A stretch of 64,000 nt of DNA, taken from assembly GCA_963734625.1 (NCBI GenBank), contig CAVTHW010000008.1:1-64000 (forward strand), written 5' to 3'. The stretch is from CAVTHW01 sp963734625. Its GTDB lineage: Bacteria; Acidobacteriota; Terriglobia; Bryobacterales; Bryobacteraceae. Position 1 is the stretch's first letter; each line of letters opens with the position of its first letter. Below, one piece after another: positions 9,245 through 16,142 of the stretch. Under the pieces are notes generated by a model. That model was not told where the DNA came from. It made no database searches and saw nothing but the letters and a program-made list of their open reading frames with translations. Position numbers and translations under genes: made by a program.

Positions 9245-11080
9245 TCAGTACACCTCGAAATCGGCCGTACGAATTGTGCTGGTGGGTCCTGCCGAAACCC
9301 TTATCTGGACCTGATAGCTTCCGGGCGCCAGTTGTTTCAGAGGCAGGTCGAAGGCCACCGGGATCACCGGGCTACCCGCGCGCGCGTACCTGGCGGCGCT
9401 GACCTCGCCCGAATCCAGCTTGATGAACTCCGTTAACAGATCCACGTAGCGCACGTGGAGGGTCACCTCGGGGGCGCCACTGATGGCGGCCGGGGCGTTG
9501 ATCTCGGTGTATACCGCCGCGGCGCCGGTGACCGGGAAGCGGGCGGTGCCGATGGGCGCCACCTGAAGCCCGCTCGCGACCAGCGGCGTAGCGCCCTCCA
9601 GCAACCCTGGCTCCAGCCCGGCGGTCAGCCCGGCGCCTGTCCCGCGGCGGATCCTGCCGATCGCCAACGCTCCCATCGCCAGCCGGGACGGGTCCCACGG
9701 CTCGATCTCCACGGGCAAGGACACCTTGCCAAACGCCTCTCCCGAACCGACCGCCACGCGGAAGGTGTACCGGCCGGCCGGCATTTCCAACTGGCTTTCA
9801 TACTGGAATGGCACTTTGAAAAAAGCGTCCACCTGCTCCTGCTTGTCGAAACGGAACTTCACCACTTCGCTGAAGCGGGGGCCGGCCGAGCCGTCGGATT
9901 TTGCCGTCACGCCGACCACATTGAGTTCCCCAACGAATGCTCCCTTTTCCCTCGTGAACTTCACGCCCTCGGGCACGATCTCCAGGGCCACGTGCGCCCG
10001 GGCCCGGTTCGCTGCCGTGTAGAAGAATGGGATCCGCATGGCGACGGCCATGTTTCCGCCTGTCGAGCCGGCCGCATGGGCCTCCAGGTCCTTGCCCACC
10101 GCCGTTCCGGCCAGCGGGTCCGCCTGGTTCCCAGCGCAGTACTCCCTCCGCGCGCGCACGTCGAACCCCTTGGGAACCTTGAGCCGTACCTGGTGACAGC
10201 CTTGCGCGAGTGCGCCCGGCGGCGAGAAGGCGACCAGGTAGTTGGCATCCTGCTCCTTAGCGACTTTCTCCAGCGAACCGGCAAGCGACCCGCTGATCTT
10301 GACCGAGGAGCCGCCGGTGCGGTCACCCAGCAGGTAGGCAAAGGAAGAGTCGTTGGAGACTCCGTGGAGGGCGACATTGCCCCGATTGCAGGCCAGCATG
10401 GCGGCATTCACGAAGTTGTCCACTTCGGCGGAGGTGGGCAGCGCATACCCGCCTCCGGTGATGAACAGGACGTCCTTTCGCCCGCGAATGGGCGCCAGTG
10501 AATCGCCCAATGCGGCCAGCCACTGCATCAGGTTCTGCGTTTTCGCGATCGAGCCCAGGCCGAGCAGGCTGTCCTGTTCGAGGCCGGTAGTTCTGCCAGT
10601 GCTCTGCGAGTTATACCCGCTCTCCAGCATCCCCTGGCTCCCGGCGCCGGTCGCGGCGCCGGCGCCCAGTCTTTCCATGGACTTCTTCAGCCGGGCGGCG
10701 TCGGTAGTGAAGGGCTGGATCACCTCCAGGCCGACCACCAGCTTGAGGACCGCCATGTAGCGCTCCGAACTGGCGGCGGTATCGATGAATTTCTCCACCT
10801 GTTGGCGGATTCGGGTCTGGTCGGCGGCGTTGAGTGTGCTGCTGTCGAACAGTAAAACCAGGAAGCGCTTGTTGGGCCGTTGGGGCAGCGCCGCGCTGGT
10901 GACGGCCTGTTCCTGGCCATCGATCGAGACACTGAAATCCTTGCTTGCCAGGTCGCGGGCGATGCCGCCCTTTCCGGTGACGATCGCGTCGATAATCACC
11001 TCGCCCTGCGCGTACTGGCCGAGCCCGCCGAGACCCAAAAGTACCACCCGAGCAATCAGAGCAACCGCGGCAGCTTTCAT
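9245..11080 (-). CDS. VWFA-related secreted protein (acidobacterial type)
   Basis: An exported protein of about 611 residues starting at ATG 11080, where a signal peptide begins (MKAAAVALIARVVLLGLGG). The longer frame to 11155 would bury that signal. It follows the pattern of the acidobacterial VWFA-related family: an N-terminal beta segment (VIIDAIVTGKGGIARDL.SKDFSVSIDG), then a von Willebrand A domain. The MIDAS-type motif is LLFDSSTLN near residue 73, with a second part in DVLFITGGGY near 200. A beta-rich C-terminal half completes it. The canonical DxSxS MIDAS is present only as D-S-S, so metal binding is uncertain. It lies between the oxidoreductase (10-base gap) and the membrane protein, in an apparent three-gene operon. 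It probably acts in the periplasm or at the surface. The partner is unknown. Confidence 0.8.
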   Translation of the reverse strand: MKAAAVALIARVVLLGLGGLGQYAQGEVIIDAIVTGKGGIARDLASKDFSVSIDGQEQAVTSAALPQRPNKRFLVLLFDSSTLNAADQTRIRQQVEKFIDTAASSERYMAVLKLVVGLEVIQPFTTDAARLKKSMERLGAGAATGAGSQGMLESGYNSQSTGRTTGLEQDSLLGLGSIAKTQNLMQWLAALGDSLAPIRGRKDVLFITGGGYALPTSAEVDNFVNAAMLACNRGNVALHGVSNDSSFAYLLGDRTGGSSVKISGSLAGSLEKVAKEQDANYLVAFSPPGALAQGCHQVRLKVPKGFDVRARREYCAGNQADPLAGTAVGKDLEAHAAGSTGGNMAVAMRIPFFYTAANRARAHVALEIVPEGVKFTREKGAFVGELNVVGVTAKSDGSAGPRFSEVVKFRFDKQEQVDAFFKVPFQYESQLEMPAGRYTFRVAVGSGEAFGKVSLPVEIEPWDPSRLAMGALAIGRIRRGTGAGLTAGLEPGLLEGATPLVASGLQVAPIGTARFPVTGAAAVYTEINAPAAISGAPEVTLHVRYVDLLTEFIKLDSGEVSAARYARAGSPVIPVAFDLPLKQLAPGSYQVQIRVSAGPTSTIRTADFEVY

Positions 11081-11090
11081 GGCAAACCTC

Positions 11091-12443
11091 CTACACGAAT
11101 TTGTACTGCCCCGGAACGGGCAGTGGGGGCGTGTCCAGCTTCGCGCCCATGTCAAGCACCTTCGGCTGGAGGTCGAGCTGGGACTTCATGATCATATCCC
11201 AGGTGACCTCGAGGCCCGAGTAGGCCGCCTCGCGCGCCATGACGCAGGTCATGGTCGATTCGGCCACCGCCATCGCGTGGTTCACGTACGGGCCGTCGCC
11301 CCGGATGCTGCGGCACATGTCGATGTGCTCCTGTACGTAGGGGTCCATCCCGGAAGTTCCGAGATTGGTGCAATTGCTGCGGCCCTTGCCGCCCACCACC
11401 AGCTCACTGACGTTCTGCGAGCTGCCTTGCCGATACTGGCGGCAGTAACTCGACATGTGCACGCCGTTGGAGTAGATGAAGTCCGCGCTGAGGTGGTCGT
11501 AGATGTTGCCGTAGGCCTCTTCCCTGGGCCGCCAGGCTGCGCCGCCCGAGGCAACGACGCGCTCGGGATGCGTCCCCATAACCCAGTTAATGACGTCGAT
11601 GTTGTGGAGGTGCTGCTCTACGATCTGGTCCCCGCAGATCCACACGAAGGAATACCAGTTGCGGTTCTGCCATACCATGTCGGACCATTTCGGGTCCCGC
11701 TGTCCCTTCGGCCCCGGCCAGCCTGCATTCTGGAACTGAAGCACCGGGCTGCCGACCCAGTAGGCGTATGTGGCGACAATGTCCCCGATCGCGCCGTTCT
11801 TGATCTTGGCGACGGTCTCGACATATTCCTTCTGAAAGTGGCGCTGGGCGCCGGTCATGACCGTGAGTTTGAGCGACTCGGACTTCTGGGCGGCTGCCAT
11901 GAAGCGGCGGATTCCCACCGGGTCGGTGCCTGCGGGTTTCTCGCAGAACACGTGCTTTTTGGCTTCGATGGCCGCCTCGAAGTGCAGGGGGCGATAGCCG
12001 GGAGGCGAGCACAACATTACGATGTCGATGTCGGAGGCGAGCACTTTCTTGTAGGCGTCCAGGCCGGTGAACTGCGACTCCTTGCTGACCGTAACCCGCT
12101 TGCTGACGGACGCGGCGAGGTCCTGGGCGGGGACATTAGTCACGCGGGTCACGTTGCGAACGTTGCTCTGCAGGAAGGCCGGGTCGTGCAACTGGGTGAC
12201 GGAGCCATCCAGCCGGTCGGGGAAAGCGTCGGCCATAGCGACCAGTTCCACGTTGGGGTCGCCGCTCAGCAGATTGACGGTTGCCTGAGTGCCGCGCCCG
12301 CCGCATCCGATCAGTCCAACTCTGAGCCTCTCCGCGCCAGCTCCGCGAACCAGTTGGGGCTTGACGATGGTGAAAACGGAAGCGCCGGCCGCGGAATTCC
12401 GCAGAAACGACCGCCGGCTGAAGGAATCCGACTGAGATTTCAT
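11091..12443 (-). CDS. Gfo/Idh/MocA family oxidoreductase with Tat signal
   Basis: A 450-residue NAD(P)-dependent sugar dehydrogenase-like protein. The ATG at 12443 gives MKSQSDSFSRRSFLRNSAAG, a twin-arginine signal. The Rossmann motif VGLIGCGGRGTQA follows at about residues 41-53. Then come ADAFPDRLDG (cofactor ribose binding) and FCEKPAGTDPVG (about 160), the family's conserved EKP with its catalytic-site Lys. This matches the exported Gfo/Idh/MocA group abundant in acidobacteria and planctomycetes, which is thought to oxidise sugars or their derivatives in the periplasm with bound cofactor. It is the first gene of the block that continues with the VWFA and membrane proteins. The palindrome at 12463-12491 lies just upstream of its start. 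Confidence 0.88.
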   Translation of the reverse strand: MKSQSDSFSRRSFLRNSAAGASVFTIVKPQLVRGAGAERLRVGLIGCGGRGTQATVNLLSGDPNVELVAMADAFPDRLDGSVTQLHDPAFLQSNVRNVTRVTNVPAQDLAASVSKRVTVSKESQFTGLDAYKKVLASDIDIVMLCSPPGYRPLHFEAAIEAKKHVFCEKPAGTDPVGIRRFMAAAQKSESLKLTVMTGAQRHFQKEYVETVAKIKNGAIGDIVATYAYWVGSPVLQFQNAGWPGPKGQRDPKWSDMVWQNRNWYSFVWICGDQIVEQHLHNIDVINWVMGTHPERVVASGGAAWRPREEAYGNIYDHLSADFIYSNGVHMSSYCRQYRQGSSQNVSELVVGGKGRSNCTNLGTSGMDPYVQEHIDMCRSIRGDGPYVNHAMAVAESTMTCVMAREAAYSGLEVTWDMIMKSQLDLQPKVLDMGAKLDTPPLPVPGQYKFV

Positions 12444-12462
12444 AGTGACACCTCGTTCCATC

Positions 12463-12491
12463 AAATGGGGACAGTACCAAATTACCCCATT
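12463..12491. repeat. Palindromic dispersed repeat, copy 2 (inverted relative to 7425)
   Basis: This is the reverse complement of the element at 7425-7453 over 29 bases (AAATGGGGACAGTACC... ending CCCCATT). The two copies bracket the three-gene minus-strand block exactly. It sits 20 bases upstream of the oxidoreductase start and supplies the stop codon of the fragment at 12482-12685. Confidence 0.8.
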
Positions 12492-12685
12492 ACGGAGAGC
12501 GCTGCTTCCGCCGGTTTGGGCGGGCGACCTGTCGGGCAGGTGATCGCATCCCGACAGAGCGCCGGACTGATGCGGTCTACAAACTGGCCGCGGTCTTTGT
12601 CGGTGAAAGAGACAGCCGTTCCCACGTTGGTCAACACGATGCGGCCGCTTTCGTTGTAGGTGTAGGTGACCGTCGCCCCCTGCTT
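12482..12685 (-). pseudogene. 67-codon open frame following the stop of the adjacent gene, unrecognised
   Basis: Immediately after the TAG at 12688-12686 the same reading frame stays open for 67 codons. It reads KQGATVTYTYNESGR, then a polar stretch ending CPTGRPPKPAEAALSVMG, and stops inside the palindrome at 12463-12491. There is no start codon of its own near the beginning. The beta-type YTYNESGR is reminiscent of repeat proteins such as RHS, but it is too short to assign. It could be the former C-terminus of the upstream gene, cut off by a nonsense mutation, or the tail of another gene brought in with the repeat. Confidence 0.4.
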
Positions 12686-13135
12686 CTACGGCGTCCGGGC
12701 TTTCTGTGCCCCCTTGCCCTTACACTGCGACTCCTTCGCCCCCAGTGGTCGGCTCAGATACTCAATGGATCGCACTTGTTCACCGTCGGGCGCGATGGCA
12801 ATGCCCTGGTCAGAGTAGACAACGTACTCGAGAGGACCGTCCCTAGACTCGTAGATTGGGGCACCGTCGCGGCCGCTGCTCAGGCATTGGTCAAAGGCGT
12901 ACCGTACGGTTCGATAACTCGGTCCAAACAGCTTCTTCGCTTCTTTCAGCGGTAGATCATCAGGGTATACGGAAACCCCCTCGATCAGGGCGACGGTAGC
13001 GTTGCTGGCTCTCAACCCAGCAAACTCAGCGGGCTTGAATGAATCCCGTGCCATCCCGGACGGAAAACCCGAAGTCACGCCCCACAACAGCAAGCAGCAG
13101 AACCGCAATGTTCTCGAACGCATTCTGATCACCAT
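12686..13135 (-). CDS. Small secreted protein, unknown
   Basis: A protein of 149 residues starting at ATG 13135 (MVIRMRSRTLRFCCLLLWGV), which gives a plausible signal peptide. The longer frame to 13174 adds 13 residues without a better start. The mature part contains GVSVYPDDLPLKEAKKLFGPSYRTVRYAFDQC and a C-terminal basic tail. The pattern is similar to periplasmic proteins that carry a short lipoprotein-like fold with paired cysteines, but I do not recognise the family. It is divergent from the beta-barrel gene at 13533. Its frame continues past the TAG stop (see 12482-12685), so this may be a truncated form. Confidence 0.5.
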   Translation of the reverse strand: MVIRMRSRTLRFCCLLLWGVTSGFPSGMARDSFKPAEFAGLRASNATVALIEGVSVYPDDLPLKEAKKLFGPSYRTVRYAFDQCLSSGRDGAPIYESRDGPLEYVVYSDQGIAIAPDGEQVRSIEYLSRPLGAKESQCKGKGAQKARTP

Positions 13136-13532
13136 GGGCAAGCCGAGTTCAGACAAATGGACAAACGGGTACAAATGGGTCAGCCTGAACTGCGCGATTC
13201 TTTCGACTCTGACGTGTGCTCCGCGTCACGTGACAGGGGACCCCAGCCAAGCTACAGCATATGCCCAATCGTGTCACCCCCCATCCGAGGCTCTCAAACA
13301 AATTGCTCAGTTCAGGCTGACCGGTTTCCGCCGACCGGTTTCCGCCGACCGGTTTCCGCCCTGGCCGGTTTCCCTGACCCGTTTCCCCAGCCGATGCCCA
13401 GGGGCAGAACTTGCACCGGCAGTGAAGGTTCTGCACTCCTGGCTAGCGGTTCATACTCGCCGACCCCGCGTCTGCAGCTGCGCGTGGAAAACGGCAACGA
13501 ACGTGCTCGCAGTAGCGTGGAATGGAGACCGC
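13136..13532. repeat. Intergenic repeat region: inverted repeat plus 14-bp tandem repeat
   Basis: This 397-bp gap between divergent genes has no credible gene. It contains gtcagcctgaactgcgcgatt (13179-13199) and its inverted, slightly diverged copy at 13301-13322, which enclose about 100 bp. Directly after that come three exact tandem copies of gaccggtttccgcc (13319-13360) and two decayed copies up to about 13388. A further copy of the cagcctgaactg motif lies at 48504-48524. The inverted pair has the shape of a small non-autonomous element. Confidence 0.6.
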
Positions 13533-14171
13533 GTGAAAAGAGCAACATTTCTCTGTCTGGTGTTGGCGGGGGCGAGCTTCGCACAGCCCGTCTCCATTGG
13601 TGTCAAGGCTGGAGTGCCCCTCACCGACTTCGTGGACGTCGCTAAAGGAGACCATTCCGCATATTTCACTAACACCAAACGATACACCTTAGGCCCAACA
13701 ATTGAGTTTCACCTCCCTGCTCGAATCAGCCTCGAGATCGATGCGCTTTACAAGCGCTTCGGCTTCGATGGCCAGACTGTGTCGCCTGCCGGCTCAATTT
13801 TGACTGGAACGAGCGGCAACTCGTGGGAGTTTCCGGCTCTGATTAAGTTCGAAGTAGTTCCGGGGCCGGTGCGGCCGTTTGTAGACGCGGGCGCCTCCGT
13901 CCGCCATATCACCGGCATCAAGCAGGTGCGGCAGGTAATCTCGGCCGGGACATTTTCCAGCGTCGAGTTGAATAACCCGCCGGAGTTTAACAAAGCTACG
14001 GACATCGGGTTTACGTTTGGCGCGGGAATTGCTCTGAAGCTGGGCCGGGTGCGCATTAGCCCGGAACTCCGGTATACGCGGTGGGGCGGGGAGAACCTCA
14101 GAGATCCCGTGAACTCGCTTCTGCATACCCACCGGAATCAAGGGGACGTACTGATCGGATTCACGTTCTAG
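13533..14171 (+). CDS. Outer-membrane beta-barrel protein
   Basis: A protein of 212 residues starting at GTG 13533, preceded by GGAGA. The long upstream extension of the frame is intergenic. A signal peptide (VKRATFLCLVLAGASFAQ) is followed by about eight amphipathic beta strands of the OmpA/Ail-like type. Examples are VSIGVKAGVPLTDFVD, YTLGPTIEFHLPARISLEIDALYKR, and glycine/aromatic turns. It ends in a C-terminal strand with terminal Phe (DVLIGFTF), the usual signal for the BAM complex. It is probably a small eight-stranded barrel in the outer membrane. The function is unknown. It ends 26 bp before the next gene, which has its own Shine-Dalgarno. Confidence 0.75.
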   Translation: MKRATFLCLVLAGASFAQPVSIGVKAGVPLTDFVDVAKGDHSAYFTNTKRYTLGPTIEFHLPARISLEIDALYKRFGFDGQTVSPAGSILTGTSGNSWEFPALIKFEVVPGPVRPFVDAGASVRHITGIKQVRQVISAGTFSSVELNNPPEFNKATDIGFTFGAGIALKLGRVRISPELRYTRWGGENLRDPVNSLLHTHRNQGDVLIGFTF

Positions 14172-14197
14172 CTAGAAGTCACAAGGAGAAGAAGACA

Positions 14198-14584
14198 ATG
14201 GAACCACACTTTGAGAGCTCTGCCGAGAAGCTGAACCAAACCACCAGGGATAAACTGAGCGACCTGGCTCAATCGGCGGGGGAGAAAATTGAGAGAGGCC
14301 GCGCGGGAACCGCGGAGACTCTGGAAAGCGCCGCGGACGCCATACGCACTAAAGGCGGGGAGGCTGGCGCAGCGATCACCGGTCTATCCAGCCAGGCCGC
14401 GACAAATCTGGACACTTCCGCCAGTTACGTCCGTAACGCGAACTTTGGCCAGATGTGGTCCGATATGGGCGCATTGGCCCGCCGGCACCCGGGCGCGATT
14501 GCCGTCAGCGCCATCGTGGCGGGATATTGCATGGGCCGGATGATGACCCGGCGCTCGTGTTGCACGCAGGTTCAGGACGACTGA
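14198..14584 (+). CDS. Small helical membrane-anchored protein (DUF883/ElaB-like)
   Basis: A protein of 128 residues from ATG 14198 with AAGGAG eight bases upstream. Residues 1-90 are polar and strongly helical, with repeated Ala/Glu/Lys/Thr heptad-like stretches (AEKLNQTTRDKLSDLAQSAG). A short hydrophobic segment near 97-115 (GAIAVSAIVAGYCMGRMM) precedes a basic, Cys-containing tail. This layout is that of ElaB/YgaM/DUF883 proteins, which are tail-anchored in the inner membrane and bind ribosomes in enterobacteria. The similarity is architectural. It opens the plus-strand cluster that continues with rpiB. Confidence 0.45.
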   Translation: MEPHFESSAEKLNQTTRDKLSDLAQSAGEKIERGRAGTAETLESAADAIRTKGGEAGAAITGLSSQAATNLDTSASYVRNANFGQMWSDMGALARRHPGAIAVSAIVAGYCMGRMMTRRSCCTQVQDD

Positions 14585-14649
14585 GGATAAGCATCAGGAG
14601 CGCTGCCACGAGCGCGATCGCGCACGAACTCCCTCGCTGGAGAAGAACA

Positions 14650-15144
14650 ATGCCTGACTCGCGGACGGTGCTGCCGAAGACCCCGAAACGCATCGGTATC
14701 GCCGCCGACCACGCAGGATTCGAGTCGAAGGAGTATCTAGCCGGGATGTTGCGTGGGGCTGGCTATGAAGTGGTGGACTTTGGCGCCAGCCAGCCTCAGC
14801 CGGATGATGATTATCCCGATTTTGTCGTGCCCTTGGCCCGTGCCGTCGCTCGCGGCGAGGTGGATCGCGGCGTGGCCGTCTGCGGCAGTGGCGTGGGTGC
14901 GTGCATTGCCGCCAACAAGGTGCCGGGTGTGAGGGCGTGCCTGATCCACGAGAACTTTTCAGCGCACCAGGGGGTCGAGGACGACGACATGAACGTGATC
15001 TGCCTGGGCGGCCGCGTGGTCACCAATACCCTCGCCTGGGAGTTGGTCAGGGCATTTCTCCAAGCCCGCTTCAGTGGCGCCGAGCGTCATAGGCGCCGTC
15101 TGGCCAAAGTCACCAGGCTGGAAAGGAGGGAGGCGGGTTCATGA
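14650..15144 (+). CDS. rpiB: Ribose-5-phosphate isomerase B (RpiB/LacA-LacB family)
   Basis: A protein of 164 residues that interconverts ribose 5-phosphate and ribulose 5-phosphate in the pentose phosphate pathway. Family motifs are present: GIAADHAGFESK (about residues 16-27), DFGA (43-46), the anion-binding CGSGVGACIAANK (78-90, with the catalytic Cys78) and NVICLGGRV (115-123). Length is normal apart from a basic tail (RLAKVTRLERREAGS) after residue 150. Its stop overlaps an ATG in an ATGA arrangement at 15141-15144, but that ATG opens only a 14-codon frame. The same ATGA junction, with very similar sequence, occurs at the true start of tal about 1 kb downstream. rpiB probably once preceded tal directly. 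Confidence 0.92.
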   Translation: MPDSRTVLPKTPKRIGIAADHAGFESKEYLAGMLRGAGYEVVDFGASQPQPDDDYPDFVVPLARAVARGEVDRGVAVCGSGVGACIAANKVPGVRACLIHENFSAHQGVEDDDMNVICLGGRVVTNTLAWELVRAFLQARFSGAERHRRRLAKVTRLERREAGS

Positions 15145-15157
15145 GCAGCAGCCCTTT
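15098..15157 (+). repeat. 60-bp direct repeat, copy 1 (rpiB end and vestigial tal start)
   Basis: This 60-bp segment matches 16083-16142 at 52 positions, and the differences I counted are all transitions. It spans the rpiB C-terminal codons, the ATGA junction and the first codons of a vestigial tal-like start (MSSSPF versus MSGNPL). Confidence 0.85.
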
Positions 15158-15181
15158 CGCCACCAACTCGACTAGGAGCCA

Positions 15182-16129
15182 GTGAAGATCAGAAAGTGTT
15201 GCCACTTGGCTGTTCTACTCTCTCTGTGCGGCGGCGCCGTGCTTAACGCGCAGATGAACCCCTATTTCACGGCTATCAGCTACCCGCTGCCCAAGGATAC
15301 GATGATGTTCATGCTGCTGCCGGATTTCCAGGTGGCGAAGTACACGCGCAATTTCTTCACCGGAATGGGTATGGCGCAGTACGGTGTGACTTCCCGCTGG
15401 ACAGTGGGTTTCATGGCGGAGGGGAACAAGATCCTAGGCTTGCCCGTCACGTACGGCGGGCTACGGTTGAGTACCTCTTTTCGCGTCTTCCCCAAGGACC
15501 GCATCCTGAACTTCACCGTCTACGGCGAATTCGAAGACCTCAATGAGGCGGCGCTATACAAGATGGAGGTCGCCGGATTCGGCGGTGAGGATTTGGCCGG
15601 GCCGCTTGCGGCGGCGCGGCGCGCGCCCGCACGCACCTTCGAGCAGCGCGCGATCGTGTATCACGATTGGGGCCGGATCAACCTGACCTTCAACTTCATC
15701 AGTGAAACGGGGCTGTCCAGCCCCGGGAACAATTTTGGGTATGCCTTGGGGGCCTTCCGGCAGCCGGTTTGGACGGGAATGGCCGACATGACGGGAATGG
15801 CCGGTATGACGGGGATGGCCGGTATGACGGGAATGGCCACCCCTCCGGCGCTTTCGCTCCAGCGGCTCGGTTTCGGGCTGGAGATGATGGGAGCCTTGGG
15901 CAACAACCATCAGTTCGGTATCGACTGGCCGCGCGAGCAGCAATATCTAGGCCCGGTGTTCAGCTATGCCCTGTCGCGGAACTGGACAGTCCGCATGGAG
16001 CCCACGTTCGGGCTCAGTGGCGTGAGCGATCCGTTCGTGCTGCGAATGGGAGTGATGTATTCGATCGATAACTTCGCACATCGCCTGACCAAAGTCGCTA
16101 GGCTGGAAGGGAGGGAGGCAGGTTCATGA
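15182..16129 (+). CDS. Secreted/outer-membrane protein with Met-rich repeat, inserted between rpiB and tal
   Basis: A protein of 315 residues from GTG 15182 with AGGAG upstream. A signal peptide spans about 1-23 (ending VLNAQ). Beta-rich segments follow, with aromatic/glycine alternation typical of an outer-membrane barrel (YGVTSRWTVGFMAEGNK, FSYALSRNWTVRMEPTFGLSG). Residues about 198-220 are a tandem repeat of TGMAG/M units encoded at 15773-15840. The last 16 residues (HRLTKVARLEGREAGS) are nearly the same as the tail of RpiB and come from the duplicated DNA at 16083-16142, so the natural C-terminus was probably different. Proteins of this general kind are often annotated as copper- or metal-related, and the Met repeat would fit that, but no function can be assigned. 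The stop overlaps the tal start (ATGA). Confidence 0.65.
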   Translation: MKIRKCCHLAVLLSLCGGAVLNAQMNPYFTAISYPLPKDTMMFMLLPDFQVAKYTRNFFTGMGMAQYGVTSRWTVGFMAEGNKILGLPVTYGGLRLSTSFRVFPKDRILNFTVYGEFEDLNEAALYKMEVAGFGGEDLAGPLAAARRAPARTFEQRAIVYHDWGRINLTFNFISETGLSSPGNNFGYALGAFRQPVWTGMADMTGMAGMTGMAGMTGMATPPALSLQRLGFGLEMMGALGNNHQFGIDWPREQQYLGPVFSYALSRNWTVRMEPTFGLSGVSDPFVLRMGVMYSIDNFAHRLTKVARLEGREAGS

Positions 16130-16142
16130 GCGGCAACCCTTT
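16083..16142 (+). repeat. 60-bp direct repeat, copy 2 (at the true tal start)
   Basis: This is the partner of 15098-15157, 985 bp downstream. It contains the last codons of the inserted outer-membrane gene, the ATGA overlap and the first codons of tal. Its position shows where the rpiB-tal junction was duplicated or moved. Confidence 0.85.

Noticed and set aside
10785..12659. 624-codon open frame on the plus strand opposite the VWFA and oxidoreductase genes
   Set aside because: It is antisense to two well-supported genes, spans their junction and gives a His/Asp/Val-rich translation with no motif. In GC-rich DNA the third-position bias opens such shadow frames.
13319..13360. Possible CRISPR-like array
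   Set aside because: The units are 14 bp, directly adjacent and without spacers. It is a simple tandem repeat, and no cas genes are present.
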